DNA of 64,000 nt, taken from contig NZ_BSTN01000013.1 in assembly GCF_030269545.1 (NCBI RefSeq), forward strand, positions 1 to 64,000. Reading direction: 5' to 3'. This DNA is from Actinomadura sp. NBRC 104425. GTDB lineage: Bacteria > Actinomycetota > Actinomycetes > Streptosporangiales > Streptosporangiaceae. The notes beneath the pieces were generated by a model, which saw nothing but the letters and a program-made list of their open reading frames with translations, was not told the DNA's origin and ran no database searches. Shown in pieces: positions 1 through 10,835 of the stretch; positions within the stretch are counted from its first letter, which is position 1; each line of letters opens with the position of its first letter. Made by a program: the position numbers and the translations under genes.

Positions 1-75
1 GGACACGAGGGCCTCCTGGACGTCGGTGCAGATGTCGTCGCAATCCACACCGAAACCAGAAGGCCCTCCTGTCGT

Positions 76-1252
76 TCAACAACCACCCACGGCGTGTCGC
101 CTGTCACCAACGTCCCCGAACAGCACATCTAGCACGTCGATCAGCGCGCTCAGCCACGGCTCGTCCGCCCGGCCCCGCCGCCTCAGCGACCGCGCGATGT
201 CCCAGCGGCCGTCCAGGCGGCCGTAGGCGTAGACGTACTCGACGGGCCGCCCGCGGGCGAGCCAGTCCCACACCCGCTTGTCGAGCGGCACCGCGGTCAG
301 CGTGAGGGCGGAGGAGGCGGCGCGCGTCCAGGGCACGCGCCGGTCGCGCCACGGCCACGGCGCGGGGTCGGTCCTGGCCAGCGGGACCAGGCCGAGCACC
401 CGCACCTCGCCGAGGCGGACGCCTTCCTCGGCGCACCACCGGCCGAGCTCGCCCGTCGCGGCGGTGAAGGAGCGGCCCGGGCCCACCAGGTCGCAGACCG
501 CCACCGGCCGCCGCGGCGGCCCCGCCAGCGCGGCCGGGGTCAGCCCGGCGGCCGCCGCGGCGAGCCGCCACTCGGCGGCGGTGCAGCCGCGCAGCGTCGG
601 CAGCCGGTGCACGGCGGCGGCGTGGCCGGTGCCGCGCAGCGCGACCTCCAGGAGCTGCCGGACGGGTCCGGCGGCGTCCTCGGCCAGCAGGAGCGGGCCG
701 CCGCCCGAGCGCGCCGGCACGCCGGCGGTGCCCGCGGCGAGCCGCCCGAACCACACCCAGTCCCATCGTCCGTCGGGCCGCCGCGGCGCGCCGCCCAGGA
801 TCTCGTCGGCCGCCGGATCCCAGGGGGTAGGGGTCGTCGGCCTCGCGGGTCTCGACCTCGCAGAGCCGCACGGCGGCGGGCACCAGCCGCGTCTCCTGCC
901 ACACCGCGCAGTCGTCGATCCTGGTGCCGACCTCGGCGCCGCACGACGCGCACGCCAGGTTGGGCCGGGACCCGATGCCCTGGCACCCGTGGTCCGGCGG
1001 ATCGTCCCGCACCTTCTCGATCACCAGGCGCGTGTTGTGGACGTCCCCGGGCGCGAAGATGAGCGTGCCGCGGCGGTCGGGGGCATCGTCCACGGCATAG
1101 GTGCCGGGCGCCATGCCCAGCGGGATCTCGCCGTGGCGGGGGTCGGTGCCGTGGTCGGGCAGGGGGACGCGCAGGACGGGCGCGGTGAGGCGGGCGCCGC
1201 AGGCCGCGCAGTGCAGCACGGTCCGCCGCCCGCCCCGCGCCACGTCCGCCAC
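76..1252 (-). pseudogene. Frameshifted zinc-ribbon protein of unknown function
   Basis: The reading frame opens with a GTG one base after the rtcB stop. Its N-terminal part carries two CxxC pairs (CAAC near residue 15, CASC near residue 102), which suggests a zinc-binding fold. About 142 codons in, the frame breaks at a run of five C (minus strand; plus positions 823-827). Before the run it reads DDPYP; one base out of frame afterwards it reads WDPAADEILGG and continues for about 245 residues to the stop at 76. Removing one base of the run gives a single product of about 391 residues. The C-terminal part includes a V/A-rich region with DWLARGRPVEYVYAYG near its end. I do not recognise the family. 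Its tight coupling to rtcB suggests a role near RNA repair, but that is inference. The break may be a homopolymer sequencing error or a real frameshift. Confidence 0.7.
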
Positions 1253-1253
1253 C

Positions 1254-2447
1254 TCAGCCCTTGACGCAGACGAGCTGCCGCAGGTGCGCGACCACCTCCA
1301 CCAGGTCGGACTGCGCTTCGATCACCGACTCCAGGTCCTTGTAGGCGGCGGGGATCTCGTCGAGGACGCCGCCGTCCTTGCGGCACTCCACGCCCTGCGT
1401 CTGCGCCACCAGGTCGTCGACGGTGAACGTCTTGCGGGCCTTGTTGCGGCTCATCCTGCGTCCGGCGCCGTGCGAGGCGGAGTTGAAGGCCGCAGGGTTG
1501 CCCAGGCCGCGCACGATGTAGGTGCCGGTGGCCATCGACCCGGGGATGATGCCCAGGTCGCCCTTGCCGGCGCGGATCGCGCCCTTGCGGGTGACCAGCA
1601 GCTCCACCCCGTCGTAGACCTCCTCGGCCACGTAGTTGTGGTGGCAGGAGATCATCTCGCCCCAGCGGCAGCGCTGCTCGCCGAAGGTGCGGGTCATCAC
1701 GTCCTGCGCCAGGGCGAGCATGACGGCGCGGTTGCGGCGCGCGTACTCCTGCGCCCAGAACAGGTCGCGCCGGTACTCCTCCATCTTGCGGGTGCCGGCG
1801 AGGAACACCGCCAGGTCCCGGTCGGGCAGGTCCTGGTTGTGCGGCAGCTTGCGGGCGGCCTCGATGTGGTGCTCGGCCAGCTCCTTGCCGATGTTGCGGG
1901 AACCGGAGTGCAGCACGATCCACACCGCGCCGCCGTCGTCGGCGCACACCTCCAGGAAGTGGTTGCCCGACCCGAGGGTGCCCATCTGGCCGCGGGCCCG
2001 GCCGAGCCGGCCGCGCACCGCCGGGTGCAGCTCCTCGAAGCCCTTCCAGAAGTCGTACCAGCCGCGTTCCTTCAGCCCGGGCAGTGCCGACGGGTCCACC
2101 GGCGTCTTGTGCGCGTGGTGGCCGACCGGGATCGCCTTCTCCAGGCGCGAGCGCAGCCGCCCGAGGTCGTCGGGCAGGTCCTCGACGGTCAGGGACGACT
2201 TCACCGCGGTCATGCCGCAGCCGATGTCCACGCCGACCGCGGCCGGGGACACCGCGTTGCGCATCGCGATGACCGAGCCGACGGTCGCGCCCTTGCCGTA
2301 GTGCACGTCGGGCATGACCGCCACGCCCTCCACCCACGGCAGGGCGGACACGTTGCGCAGCTGGTCGAGGGCGACGTCCTCGACGGTGGCCGGGTCCGTC
2401 CAGATGCGGATCGGAACGCGGCCGCCCTTGAGCGTCTGGTACGGCAT
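1254..2447 (-). CDS. rtcB: RNA-splicing ligase RtcB
   Basis: RtcB joins RNA 2',3'-cyclic phosphate (or 3'-phosphate) ends to 5'-OH ends through a GMP-histidine intermediate, using Mn2+. The 397-residue protein is of normal bacterial length. Visible motifs are the metal-site stretch MPDVHYGKGATVG (residues 45-57), DIGCGM with the metal-binding Cys77, and SASHGAGRR, whose His326 corresponds to the guanylated histidine. The ATG at 2447 is preceded at six bases by GGAGAGGAG. A GTG immediately upstream is also possible but sits too close to that ribosome site. The next gene starts one base after the stop, so the two are probably co-translated. No archease gene is visible nearby. The likely job is repair of cleaved tRNA or other RNA, as inferred for bacterial RtcB. 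The family call is secure. Confidence 0.96.
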   Translation of the reverse strand: MPYQTLKGGRVPIRIWTDPATVEDVALDQLRNVSALPWVEGVAVMPDVHYGKGATVGSVIAMRNAVSPAAVGVDIGCGMTAVKSSLTVEDLPDDLGRLRSRLEKAIPVGHHAHKTPVDPSALPGLKERGWYDFWKGFEELHPAVRGRLGRARGQMGTLGSGNHFLEVCADDGGAVWIVLHSGSRNIGKELAEHHIEAARKLPHNQDLPDRDLAVFLAGTRKMEEYRRDLFWAQEYARRNRAVMLALAQDVMTRTFGEQRCRWGEMISCHHNYVAEEVYDGVELLVTRKGAIRAGKGDLGIIPGSMATGTYIVRGLGNPAAFNSASHGAGRRMSRNKARKTFTVDDLVAQTQGVECRKDGGVLDEIPAAYKDLESVIEAQSDLVEVVAHLRQLVCVKG

Positions 2448-2573
2448 CACCTGCTCCTCTCCACGATCGACGGCGAACCGAACCGTGATCTATGACGCCA
2501 GACCGCAAAGCGCCGGTTCAAACGATTTTCTGCGCAATTCTTTCTGCGGATCCGCCGGGCCGACCGGGAAAGA

Positions 2574-4385
2574 TCACCGGCCGGGGACGCGGCGGCCGTC
2601 GGCGACGCGCTGGGTGAGGCCCTGGCCGTCCAGGTGCTCCAGCAAGGCCACGGCCACGCGGCGGTCGGTGCCCAGGGCCTGCGCGGCCCGGCCGACGCTG
2701 AACGGCTGCGGCAGCGCGCCGAGGATCCGCAGCGCCTCCCGGTCGGCCCCGGACGGCAGGACGACGTCGCCGCCCAGCCGCAGGATCGCGCCCGCCTGCT
2801 CGGCGGCGTCCAGCACCGGCGGGGTCAGGCCGAGTTCGGCCAGCCGTTCGGGGAGGGGCGCGCAGAACGGCGCGGACCGCAGCTCCTCGCGCAGCCGCCC
2901 CACCGCGACGACGACGTGCGGCGGCGGGCCCTGGTCGGGGCCGTGCACCCGGCCGCCGGCCAGGCGCAGCGGGGGCCGCACCAGGGCCTCGACCAGGCGG
3001 CAGGAGGGCAGGCCGAGCCGCAGCCGGGCGCGCTCCAGCGGCAGGCCCGGCGCCAGCGGCCGGGACGCGGCGCGCTCGGCGACCAGGCCCGCCAGGCGGT
3101 GGTACAGCGCCTCCCAGTGGCCGGGGTCGGCGAGCCACTCGCCGACCCGCACGGCGTCGGCGGGCGGCGCGCAGCCCATTGCGGCCAGTTCCGCGGCGTG
3201 CAGCACGCCGTGGCGGCGCAGCATCACCTCGCCGTCGGGGCGGTCCGGCCAGGACGCCAGCTCCCGGGCGCGGGCGGAGGTGTCGCCGCGCCGCACCAGC
3301 GTCGGGGGCCGCACGTCCAGCACGCTCACCCGGGCGACGGCGCGGCGCGCCGGGTCGCGCAGCACGGCGACGTCGCCGACGTGCAGCGGCAGCCGCGCGT
3401 TGAGGGTCAGGCGGGCGGTGTCGGGGCCCAGCGGCCGCAGCGCCACGGGCACGGCCGCCGCGCCGATGTGCAAGGTCATGCGCCGGGCCAGCCGCCCCGA
3501 CGCCTCGCCGAACCCGGTGCGCACGTCGACGCAGCCGGTGGCGGTCCACCGGCGGGGGGTGACCAGGGCCGTGCCGCGTGCGACCCGGGCGGGGGCGACG
3601 CCGTCCAGCTCCACCGCCACGCGTGCCACGCCGTGCGCCCGCGTGCACGGCTCCCCGCCCGCCTCGACGGACCGCACCCGCACCCGTGCCCCGGCGGGCA
3701 TGAGCAGCAGCTCGTCGCCCGCGGCGATGGTGCCGGCGGCCAGCGTGCCGTGGACGAGGGCGCCGCCGCCCAGGCCGCGCCCGACGCGGTCGGCCCACAG
3801 CCGGACCGGCGCCGCCGGGTCGGGTTCGGGCAGCCGCCCGGCCAGGCGGTCCAGTGCCGCGGCCAGCTCCTCGATGCCCGCGCCGGTGCGGGCGCTGACG
3901 GCGACGCTCTCGGCGCCCCGCAGGCCGGTGCGGGCGAGCCGTTCGCGCGCCTGGCGCAGCGCCAGCCGGGGGTCGGCGCGGTCGGAGCGGGTCACCACCA
4001 GCACGCCGTTGCGCACGCCGAGGGCGTCGACGGCGGCCAGGTGCTCCTCCGACTGGGGCATCCACCCCTCGTCGGCCGCCACCGCGAGCAGCACCGCCGG
4101 GACGGGGCCCGCGCCCGCGAGCATGGTGGCGACGGCCCGCTCGTGCCCGGGGACGTCCACGAACGCCATCCGGCGGCCCGACGGCAGCGTCGTCAGGGCG
4201 AACTCCAGCGCCGGGGACGGGACGCCGCGGCGCCCTTCCCGCCCGGCCCGGTCGCCGTCGCCGGCGTCTGCGCCGGGGTCGGGGTCGGCCGGGTCGTCCT
4301 GCCCGGCCGGCGGCAGCCCGGCCAGGGCGCGCACGAGCGTGGACTTGCCGTGGCCGGCGTGCCCGGCGGTCGCGACGACCTGCAT
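2574..4385 (-). CDS. selB: SelB-like selenocysteine-specific elongation factor
   Basis: SelB is the EF-Tu-like GTPase that brings Sec-tRNA to UGA codons marked by a SECIS hairpin. The 603-residue protein starts at an ATG behind AAGGGAG. It has the P-loop GHAGHGKST (residues 8-16), DVPGHERA (G3, about 77-84), TRSD (G4), translation-factor beta-barrels, and a C-terminal third typical of the SelB winged helices, ending in a segment on UGA-side lengths. The oddity is switch I: the usual RRGxTIDLGF stretch reads RRGVPSPALEFAL (residues 52-64) after a D/P/G-rich insert (residues 27-50), so the Mg-coordinating threonine is missing. No selA or selC lies in the window; selD is about 6.4 kb away. It may be a functional but divergent SelB, a decaying one, or a SelB-derived GTPase with another role. 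Confidence 0.85.
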   Translation of the reverse strand: MQVVATAGHAGHGKSTLVRALAGLPPAGQDDPADPDPGADAGDGDRAGREGRRGVPSPALEFALTTLPSGRRMAFVDVPGHERAVATMLAGAGPVPAVLLAVAADEGWMPQSEEHLAAVDALGVRNGVLVVTRSDRADPRLALRQARERLARTGLRGAESVAVSARTGAGIEELAAALDRLAGRLPEPDPAAPVRLWADRVGRGLGGGALVHGTLAAGTIAAGDELLLMPAGARVRVRSVEAGGEPCTRAHGVARVAVELDGVAPARVARGTALVTPRRWTATGCVDVRTGFGEASGRLARRMTLHIGAAAVPVALRPLGPDTARLTLNARLPLHVGDVAVLRDPARRAVARVSVLDVRPPTLVRRGDTSARARELASWPDRPDGEVMLRRHGVLHAAELAAMGCAPPADAVRVGEWLADPGHWEALYHRLAGLVAERAASRPLAPGLPLERARLRLGLPSCRLVEALVRPPLRLAGGRVHGPDQGPPPHVVVAVGRLREELRSAPFCAPLPERLAELGLTPPVLDAAEQAGAILRLGGDVVLPSGADREALRILGALPQPFSVGRAAQALGTDRRVAVALLEHLDGQGLTQRVADGRRVPGR

Positions 4386-4915
4386 CAGCTCCCTTTCCGG
4401 GGGCCGGGAGCCGCGGCGCGCCGCGGGCGGGCGCACCGGCGGCCGGGGACGGGCCGGCCGGCGGGCCGTTCGCGGAGCAGCCGGCCGCGATGACCGCGGA
4501 CGCGGAGGATGGGGATACGAGGGACATTTGGCCGGGGGTCCACGTTGAGCAACCCTATGGACGCCGGGGGCCGTCGCGAAAGCCGAACGGGTTCACAGTA
4601 TGAGATCACAATTACTGTTCCGGATGCGCGGCATCAGAGCGGAGCATGGCGGGGCGGGAGCCGCAGAACGGGAGGTGAGCCCCCCTTCCGGGAACCGCGC
4701 CCGGAAATCGGCGGAACGCCCGGAAGGGGGCGAACCGAACACATCCCCCGGACACGCGTCCGAACAATGCGGGCAGAACGGCGGGAGGAAGGCGGCGCCC
4801 GGAAAGGTGTCAGGAAAACCGCCCGTGACCCGCTCTGCGCGCGATACGGTATCGACCGACCGGCATCGACCGGTCAGCGTCGACCGACCGGCATTGCCCG
4901 GTCCGCATCGGCAGG
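4386..4915. other. 530-base intergenic region
   Basis: This stretch lies between the selB start and the marR stop. I looked on both strands for a selC-type tRNA (long variable arm, TCA anticodon in a CTTCAAA-like loop) and found none. No open frame here has a convincing ribosome site and codon bias. Its first part must carry the selB promoter. Base composition is somewhat richer in A and G around 4550-4800 than in the flanking genes. The last 60 bases are imperfect repeats, described separately. Confidence 0.6.
4850..4915. repeat. Imperfect 28-bp direct repeats downstream of marR
   Basis: Two adjacent 28-base units (4850-4877 and 4878-4905) share the core TCGACCGACCGGCAT and a following CCGGTC-type half. 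A partial third unit (about 4906-4915) runs up to the marR stop codon. On the minus strand each unit carries a TGACC that echoes the marR stop context. The likely origin is slippage duplication; a regulatory function is not shown. Confidence 0.6.
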
Positions 4916-5485
4916 TCAGCAGCCGGGCGCGGGGTGGTCGCGTCCGCCCGGGTGGGCGAGGAAGTCGTCGACCATGCGGTTGACGAGTTCGGCGAGCCGC
5001 CGGCGCTCCTCCTCCGACCACGAGGCGAGCGCCTCGTGCATCCAGCGGCGGCCCACCGCCCGCAGGCACTCGACCGCGTCGCGTCCCTCGGCGCGCAGCC
5101 GCACCGGCTGGGCGCGCCGGTCGCGGGCGTCGAGCACCCGCTCGACGTAGCCGGCCTCCTCCAGGCGCCGCACGAGGCGGGAGACGTGCGGGGCTTCGAC
5201 GGCCAGGCGGGCGGCCAGCTCGCCGGGCCGCATCGGTCCACCGGTGTCGGCCAGCAGCCGCAGCAGCGGTACGGCGGCGCGGTCCACCGGCACCCCGGCG
5301 GCGGCGACCGTCCGGTCGTGCAGGCGGTGCCGCGTGAGCATGTGCGCCACCCGGCTCAGCGCCCGCTCGATCTCCACGATGTCGTCGGGCACGGCGCCGG
5401 ACGGGGCTCCGCCGGGCGCGTCGCCGCTGGTTGCGGCGTCTGCGGGCACGGCGCCGGCGGGTTCGGCCTGCTTCGGGGGAGACAT
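4916..5485 (-). CDS. MarR-family transcriptional regulator
   Basis: This is a 189-residue winged-helix repressor of the MarR type. After a P/A/G-rich N-terminal tail of about 35 residues comes a helical dimerisation segment. The DNA-binding part follows, with MRPGELAARLAVEAPHVS as the recognition region and GYVERVLDARDRRAQPVRL as the wing (DxRD motif). The chosen ATG at 5485 is preceded by AAGGTGG; an upstream ATG lacks this. The gene is divergent from an MFS drug exporter, and a 23-base near-perfect palindrome lies between them. The usual MarR arrangement would be repression of both genes, released by a small ligand that the exporter removes. The ligand cannot be read from sequence. Confidence 0.92.
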   Translation of the reverse strand: MSPPKQAEPAGAVPADAATSGDAPGGAPSGAVPDDIVEIERALSRVAHMLTRHRLHDRTVAAAGVPVDRAAVPLLRLLADTGGPMRPGELAARLAVEAPHVSRLVRRLEEAGYVERVLDARDRRAQPVRLRAEGRDAVECLRAVGRRWMHEALASWSEEERRRLAELVNRMVDDFLAHPGGRDHPAPGC

Positions 5486-5507
5486 GTGATCCACCTTACA
5501 GTGCAAT

Positions 5508-5530
5508 TACTTAATTTCAGAAACTAAGTA
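5508..5530. promoter_or_regulatory. MarR operator between marR and the MFS gene
   Basis: A 23-base inverted repeat has outer arms TACTTA and TAAGTA, inner arms TTTC and GAAA, and a single central A. Only one pair is mismatched (5514 against 5524). It is AT-rich in a very GC-rich region and ends within a TACAAT hexamer (5529-5534) that could be the -10 box of the MFS gene. On the minus strand TTGTAC and TAATTG flank it with an 18-base spacer and could serve marR. Binding of the adjacent MarR protein is inferred. Confidence 0.8.
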
Positions 5531-5593
5531 CAATATCGGATTTGTCCATCTTCTCCCCGAACCCGGCCCGGCACGGGCCCAGGAGGTCGCTGC

Positions 5594-7018
5594 ATGCCCG
5601 GCGTCGCCACGCCACCCGCCGAACTGACCGAACGCGCCCCCGCGGCGCCGCGCACCGGCCCGGCGCTGCTGGCGCTGGCCGCCGCGGGACTGGTGGTGTC
5701 GGTGCAGCAGACCCTGGTCATCCCCGTGCTGCCCCAGCTGATGCGCCTGTTCGACGCCTCGGTCAGCGCTGTGACGTGGGTGTTCACCGCGTCCCTGCTG
5801 GCCGGCGCGGTGGCCACGCCGGTGCTGTCGCGGCTCGGCGACATGTACGGCAAGAAGCGCATGATCATGCTGGCGATGGGGCTGCTGCTGGCCGGGTCGG
5901 TGGTGTGCGCGCTGTCCGGCTCGCTCGGCGTGCTGGTCGCCGGGCGCACCCTGCAGGGCACCTCGGCGGCGCTGATCCCGCTGGCCATCGGCATGATCCG
6001 GGACACCTTCCCGGCCGAGCGGATCACCACCGCGATCGGCGTGGTCAGCGCCACCATGGGCGTGGGCGGCACCGCCGGCATGATCGTCACAGGGCTGATC
6101 GCGGACCGGACCGAGGGGCACCGGCCGATCTTCTGGGTGGCCGCGGGCCTGGCCGCCGCCGGGCTGGCGCTGGTGCGCCTGTGCGCGCCCGACAACGGCG
6201 CCCGCGTGGGCGGCCGCCCCGACATCCCCGGCGCCGCCGTGCTGGCGGCGTGCCTGCTGTGCCTGCTGCTGGGCGTCAGCGAGGGCAACCGGTGGGGCTG
6301 GACGTCGGCGGGCGTGCTGGCGCTGTTCGGCGGCGCCGCCGTGCTGTGCGCGGCGTGGGTGGCGGTCGAGCTGCGGGTGCGCGAGCCGCTGGTGCGCCTG
6401 GCGCTGCTGGTCGGCCCGAAGTCGCTGTCGGCGAACCTGGCCTCGGCGCTGCTGGGCTTCTCGATGTTCGCCACGTTCACCCTCATCGCGGGCCTGGTGC
6501 AGGCGCGCCGGGACGAGGTCGGCTACGGGCTGGACGGCTCGGTGCTGGACGTGGGCCTGTACATGCTGCCCAACACCGTCACCATGCTGGTGATGTCGAT
6601 GCTGTCGGGGCGCATAGCCGCCCGCATCGGGCCCGCCTACACCCTGGCCCTCGGGTCGGCGTTCGTGGCCGTCAGCTACCTGTGGCTGGCGGTGTCCGTC
6701 TCCCACGCCTACGACATGCTGGCGTTCAGCACCATCCAGGGCGTCGGGTTCGGCATCGCCTACGCGGCGCTGGGCACGCTGGCGGTGCGGCACGTGCCGA
6801 TGGACCAGAGCGGCATCGCCAGCGGCATCAACTCGCTGGTGCGCACGACGGGCGGCAGCGTCGCGGGCGCCGTCACCGCCGCCGTGCTCAGCGCGCACAC
6901 CATCGCGGGCACGTCCGTGCCGTCGCAGGGGGCGTACCAGCTGTGCTTCGCCATCGTGGCCGCGGGTGGCCTGCTGGCGGCGGTCGTGGCGGCGGGGCAC
7001 GGCCTGCGCCACGGATGA
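5594..7018 (+). CDS. MFS multidrug-type exporter
   Basis: This 474-residue membrane protein of the major facilitator superfamily resembles the DHA2-type drug:H+ antiporters. An ATG follows AGGAGG. Hydrophobic segments begin at about residue 24. The classic motif between TM2 and TM3 is visible as RLGDMYGKKRMIM (about residues 80-92), and VAGRTLQGTSAAL lies in the TM4 region. The divergent marR gene and shared operator suggest inducible efflux of a toxic small molecule or antibiotic. About 12-14 membrane helices fit the length. The substrate is unknown. Confidence 0.9.
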   Translation: MPGVATPPAELTERAPAAPRTGPALLALAAAGLVVSVQQTLVIPVLPQLMRLFDASVSAVTWVFTASLLAGAVATPVLSRLGDMYGKKRMIMLAMGLLLAGSVVCALSGSLGVLVAGRTLQGTSAALIPLAIGMIRDTFPAERITTAIGVVSATMGVGGTAGMIVTGLIADRTEGHRPIFWVAAGLAAAGLALVRLCAPDNGARVGGRPDIPGAAVLAACLLCLLLGVSEGNRWGWTSAGVLALFGGAAVLCAAWVAVELRVREPLVRLALLVGPKSLSANLASALLGFSMFATFTLIAGLVQARRDEVGYGLDGSVLDVGLYMLPNTVTMLVMSMLSGRIAARIGPAYTLALGSAFVAVSYLWLAVSVSHAYDMLAFSTIQGVGFGIAYAALGTLAVRHVPMDQSGIASGINSLVRTTGGSVAGAVTAAVLSAHTIAGTSVPSQGAYQLCFAIVAAGGLLAAVVAAGHGLRHG

Positions 7019-7088
7019 CCGCGGGTCTCGGCCGCGGCCCGGCCGGGTGCGGGCCCGGTGGCCGGACGGTGAAACACCCCTGCGGGAC

Positions 7089-7121
7089 TTGACGAACGGC
7101 GCCGCGGGCATGCCCTATAAA
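7089..7121 (+). promoter_or_regulatory. Possible promoter of the acyl-CoA synthetase gene
   Basis: TTGACG (7089-7094) and TATAAA (7116-7121) are the best hexamers in the gap before the acyl-CoA synthetase. The 21-base spacer is longer than ideal. A small hairpin (arms CGCCCC at 7126-7131 and GGGGCG at 7143-7148) would lie in the leader. Confidence 0.35.
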
Positions 7122-7171
7122 GGTGCGCCCCGAAGTGCGATTGGGGCGGGGGACCCGACCCGGAGGACGAC

Positions 7172-9166
<1,995 letters not shown>

Positions 9167-9208
9167 GGCGCCGCGTCGTAGGGCGCCGTGGTAGGGCGCG
9201 GCCGCCGG

Positions 9209-10717
9209 TCAGGGGACGGCGGCGGTGCTGGGCTCGCGGCCGCCGCCCTGGCCCGCCAGACGGTTCAGCGTCCGGGCGAAGGCGAACATCGCCGCGCCCG
9301 CCGCGACGGTCACCGCACCCAGCAGCAGGAAGTACCGCACCCCGCCCCACACGTCCTGCAGCCGGGCGACCTGCCCGCCGAGCGCGTCGCCGCACGCCAC
9401 CGCCAGGAACCACACGCCCAGCAGCTGACCGACGAACGCGCGGGGCGCCAGCTTGACGGTGACCGACAGCCCGACCGGCGACAGCGCCAGCTCCCCCACG
9501 GTCTGCAGCAGGTAGACGGCGACCAGCCACAGCAGCGACACCCGGGCGCCGCCGGCCGCCGCGTGCGCGGCCACGGCCATCACCGCGAACGACAGCCCGC
9601 ACATCACCAGCCCGAAGGCGAACTTCTGCGGGATGCTCACCCGGTCGCCCAGCCGCAGCCACAGCCAGGCGAAGAACCCGGACAGGCAGATGATCATGAT
9701 GGGGTTGATGTTCTGCGTCCAGCTCGCGGGCATCCGCCAGCCGAACACGGTCAGGTCGACGCTGCGGGCGGCGAAGATGTTGAGCGGCCCGGCCGCCTGG
9801 TCGTAGATCATCCAGAACAGCGCGGCGGCCGCGAACAGCCACACGTAGGCGCGCAGCCGCGTCCGCTCCTCGGCGGTCACCTCGCGGCTGCGGAACAGGT
9901 AGGCGAAGTAGACCACCGGGACGGCCACGGCCGGCGCGGTCAGCGCCACGGTGACGTCGTCGACCGTGATGCCGCCGAGCAGCACGGCGGCGACGGCCGC
10001 GGCGGGCACCGCCGCGGCGAGCACGGCGGCCGCCGCCCGCACGAGCCTGCGGCGCTCGTCCGGGGTCAGCCGGTGCCCGGGCTGGTCGCCGACGCCGCGC
10101 AGGTGCCGGGCACCGAGCACGTACTGGGTGAGGCCGAGCGCCATTCCCGCGGCCGCGGCGCCGAACCCCAGGTGCCAGTCGACGTTCTCGCCGAGGTAGC
10201 CGACGACGAACGGGGCCAGCGCGCCGATGTTGACGCCCAGGTAGAACAGGGAGAACGCCGAGTCGCGGCGCGCGTCGTCCTCCTGGGCGTACAGGCGGCC
10301 GACCATCGTGGAGATGTTGGGCTTGAGCAGCCCCGACCCCAGGATGATCAGTGCCAGGCCCAGGTAGACCGGTCCTGGCCCGGCCGGCACCGCCATCGCC
10401 ACGTGCCCGCACATGATGACCGTGCAGCCCGCCAGCACGGTGCGGCGCGCGCCGAGGATCCGGTCGGCCACCCAGCCGCCGGGCAGGGCGGCGAAGTAGA
10501 CCATCGCCATGTACACGCCCAGCAGCGCCTTGGCGGTACCCTCGGCCAGGCCCATGCCCGACTGGGCCGGCGGGGCGATCAGGAACAGCACAAGGATCCC
10601 GCGCATCCCGTAGAAGCTGAACCGCTCCCACATCTCGGTGAAGAAGAGCGTGGCCAGCCCCCAGGGGTGCCCGAAGAACGTGCGCCCGGACGGCGCGCGC
10701 GCCAGAGTCGTCGCCAT
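9209..10717 (-). CDS. dtpT: POT/PTR-family proton-dependent oligopeptide transporter
   Basis: This 502-residue inner-membrane transporter takes up di- and tripeptides with protons. The diagnostic first helix reads FFTEMWERFSFYGMRGIL (residues 24-41), containing the ExxERFxYYG signature. Other POT features are GGWVADRILGARRT (about 82-95) and the segment LKPNISTMVG with DARRDSAFSLFYLGVNIGA (about 130-170). Roughly 14 hydrophobic segments are present, the usual number for bacterial POTs. It is flanked by the convergent acyl-CoA synthetase and by selD on the same strand, with 106 bases between. No linked peptidase operon is seen. The gene name is by family resemblance only. Confidence 0.9.
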   Translation of the reverse strand: MATTLARAPSGRTFFGHPWGLATLFFTEMWERFSFYGMRGILVLFLIAPPAQSGMGLAEGTAKALLGVYMAMVYFAALPGGWVADRILGARRTVLAGCTVIMCGHVAMAVPAGPGPVYLGLALIILGSGLLKPNISTMVGRLYAQEDDARRDSAFSLFYLGVNIGALAPFVVGYLGENVDWHLGFGAAAAGMALGLTQYVLGARHLRGVGDQPGHRLTPDERRRLVRAAAAVLAAAVPAAAVAAVLLGGITVDDVTVALTAPAVAVPVVYFAYLFRSREVTAEERTRLRAYVWLFAAAALFWMIYDQAAGPLNIFAARSVDLTVFGWRMPASWTQNINPIMIICLSGFFAWLWLRLGDRVSIPQKFAFGLVMCGLSFAVMAVAAHAAAGGARVSLLWLVAVYLLQTVGELALSPVGLSVTVKLAPRAFVGQLLGVWFLAVACGDALGGQVARLQDVWGGVRYFLLLGAVTVAAGAAMFAFARTLNRLAGQGGGREPSTAAVP

Positions 10718-10803
10718 GCGCTCCCCCCGAGTTCCGCCGTGGCGCGTACACGTACCGGAACGCGTTTCTACCCGCGTGATCAGCGGCCGAACGGGCGGGC
10801 GGC

Positions 10804-10835
10804 GGGGTCAGCGCACGACGGGGTCAGCGGACGAC
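10804..10835. repeat. 16-bp tandem duplication at the selD stop codon
   Basis: Two 16-base units, GGGGTCAGCGCACGAC and GGGGTCAGCGGACGAC, lie back to back with one mismatch. The selD stop codon (minus strand TGA) falls in the unit at 10820-10835, and a copy of it lies in the other. The unit length is not a multiple of three, so the second copy is simply 3' flank. Confidence 0.85.

Noticed and set aside
1..48. Start of another minus-strand gene running off the left edge
   Set aside because: A GTG at 48 opens 16 codons to the edge, but the AGGAGG upstream is 16 bases away, too far for a ribosome site, and the peptide is too short to judge.
104..800. Long Arg/Ala-rich reading frame continuing the first gene past the frameshift
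   Set aside because: Its composition is typical of an out-of-frame shadow in GC-rich DNA, while the other frame shows normal residue usage.
2451..4915. Possible selC (tRNA-Sec) beside selB
   Set aside because: Both gaps flanking selB were read on both strands. No cloverleaf with a long variable arm and a TCA anticodon is present; GGTTCAAACG at about 2514 lacks a complementary anticodon stem.
4600..4983. Small gene in the selB-marR gap
   Set aside because: No ribosome site before its start codons, repeat-derived sequence at the end, and overlap with marR on the other strand.
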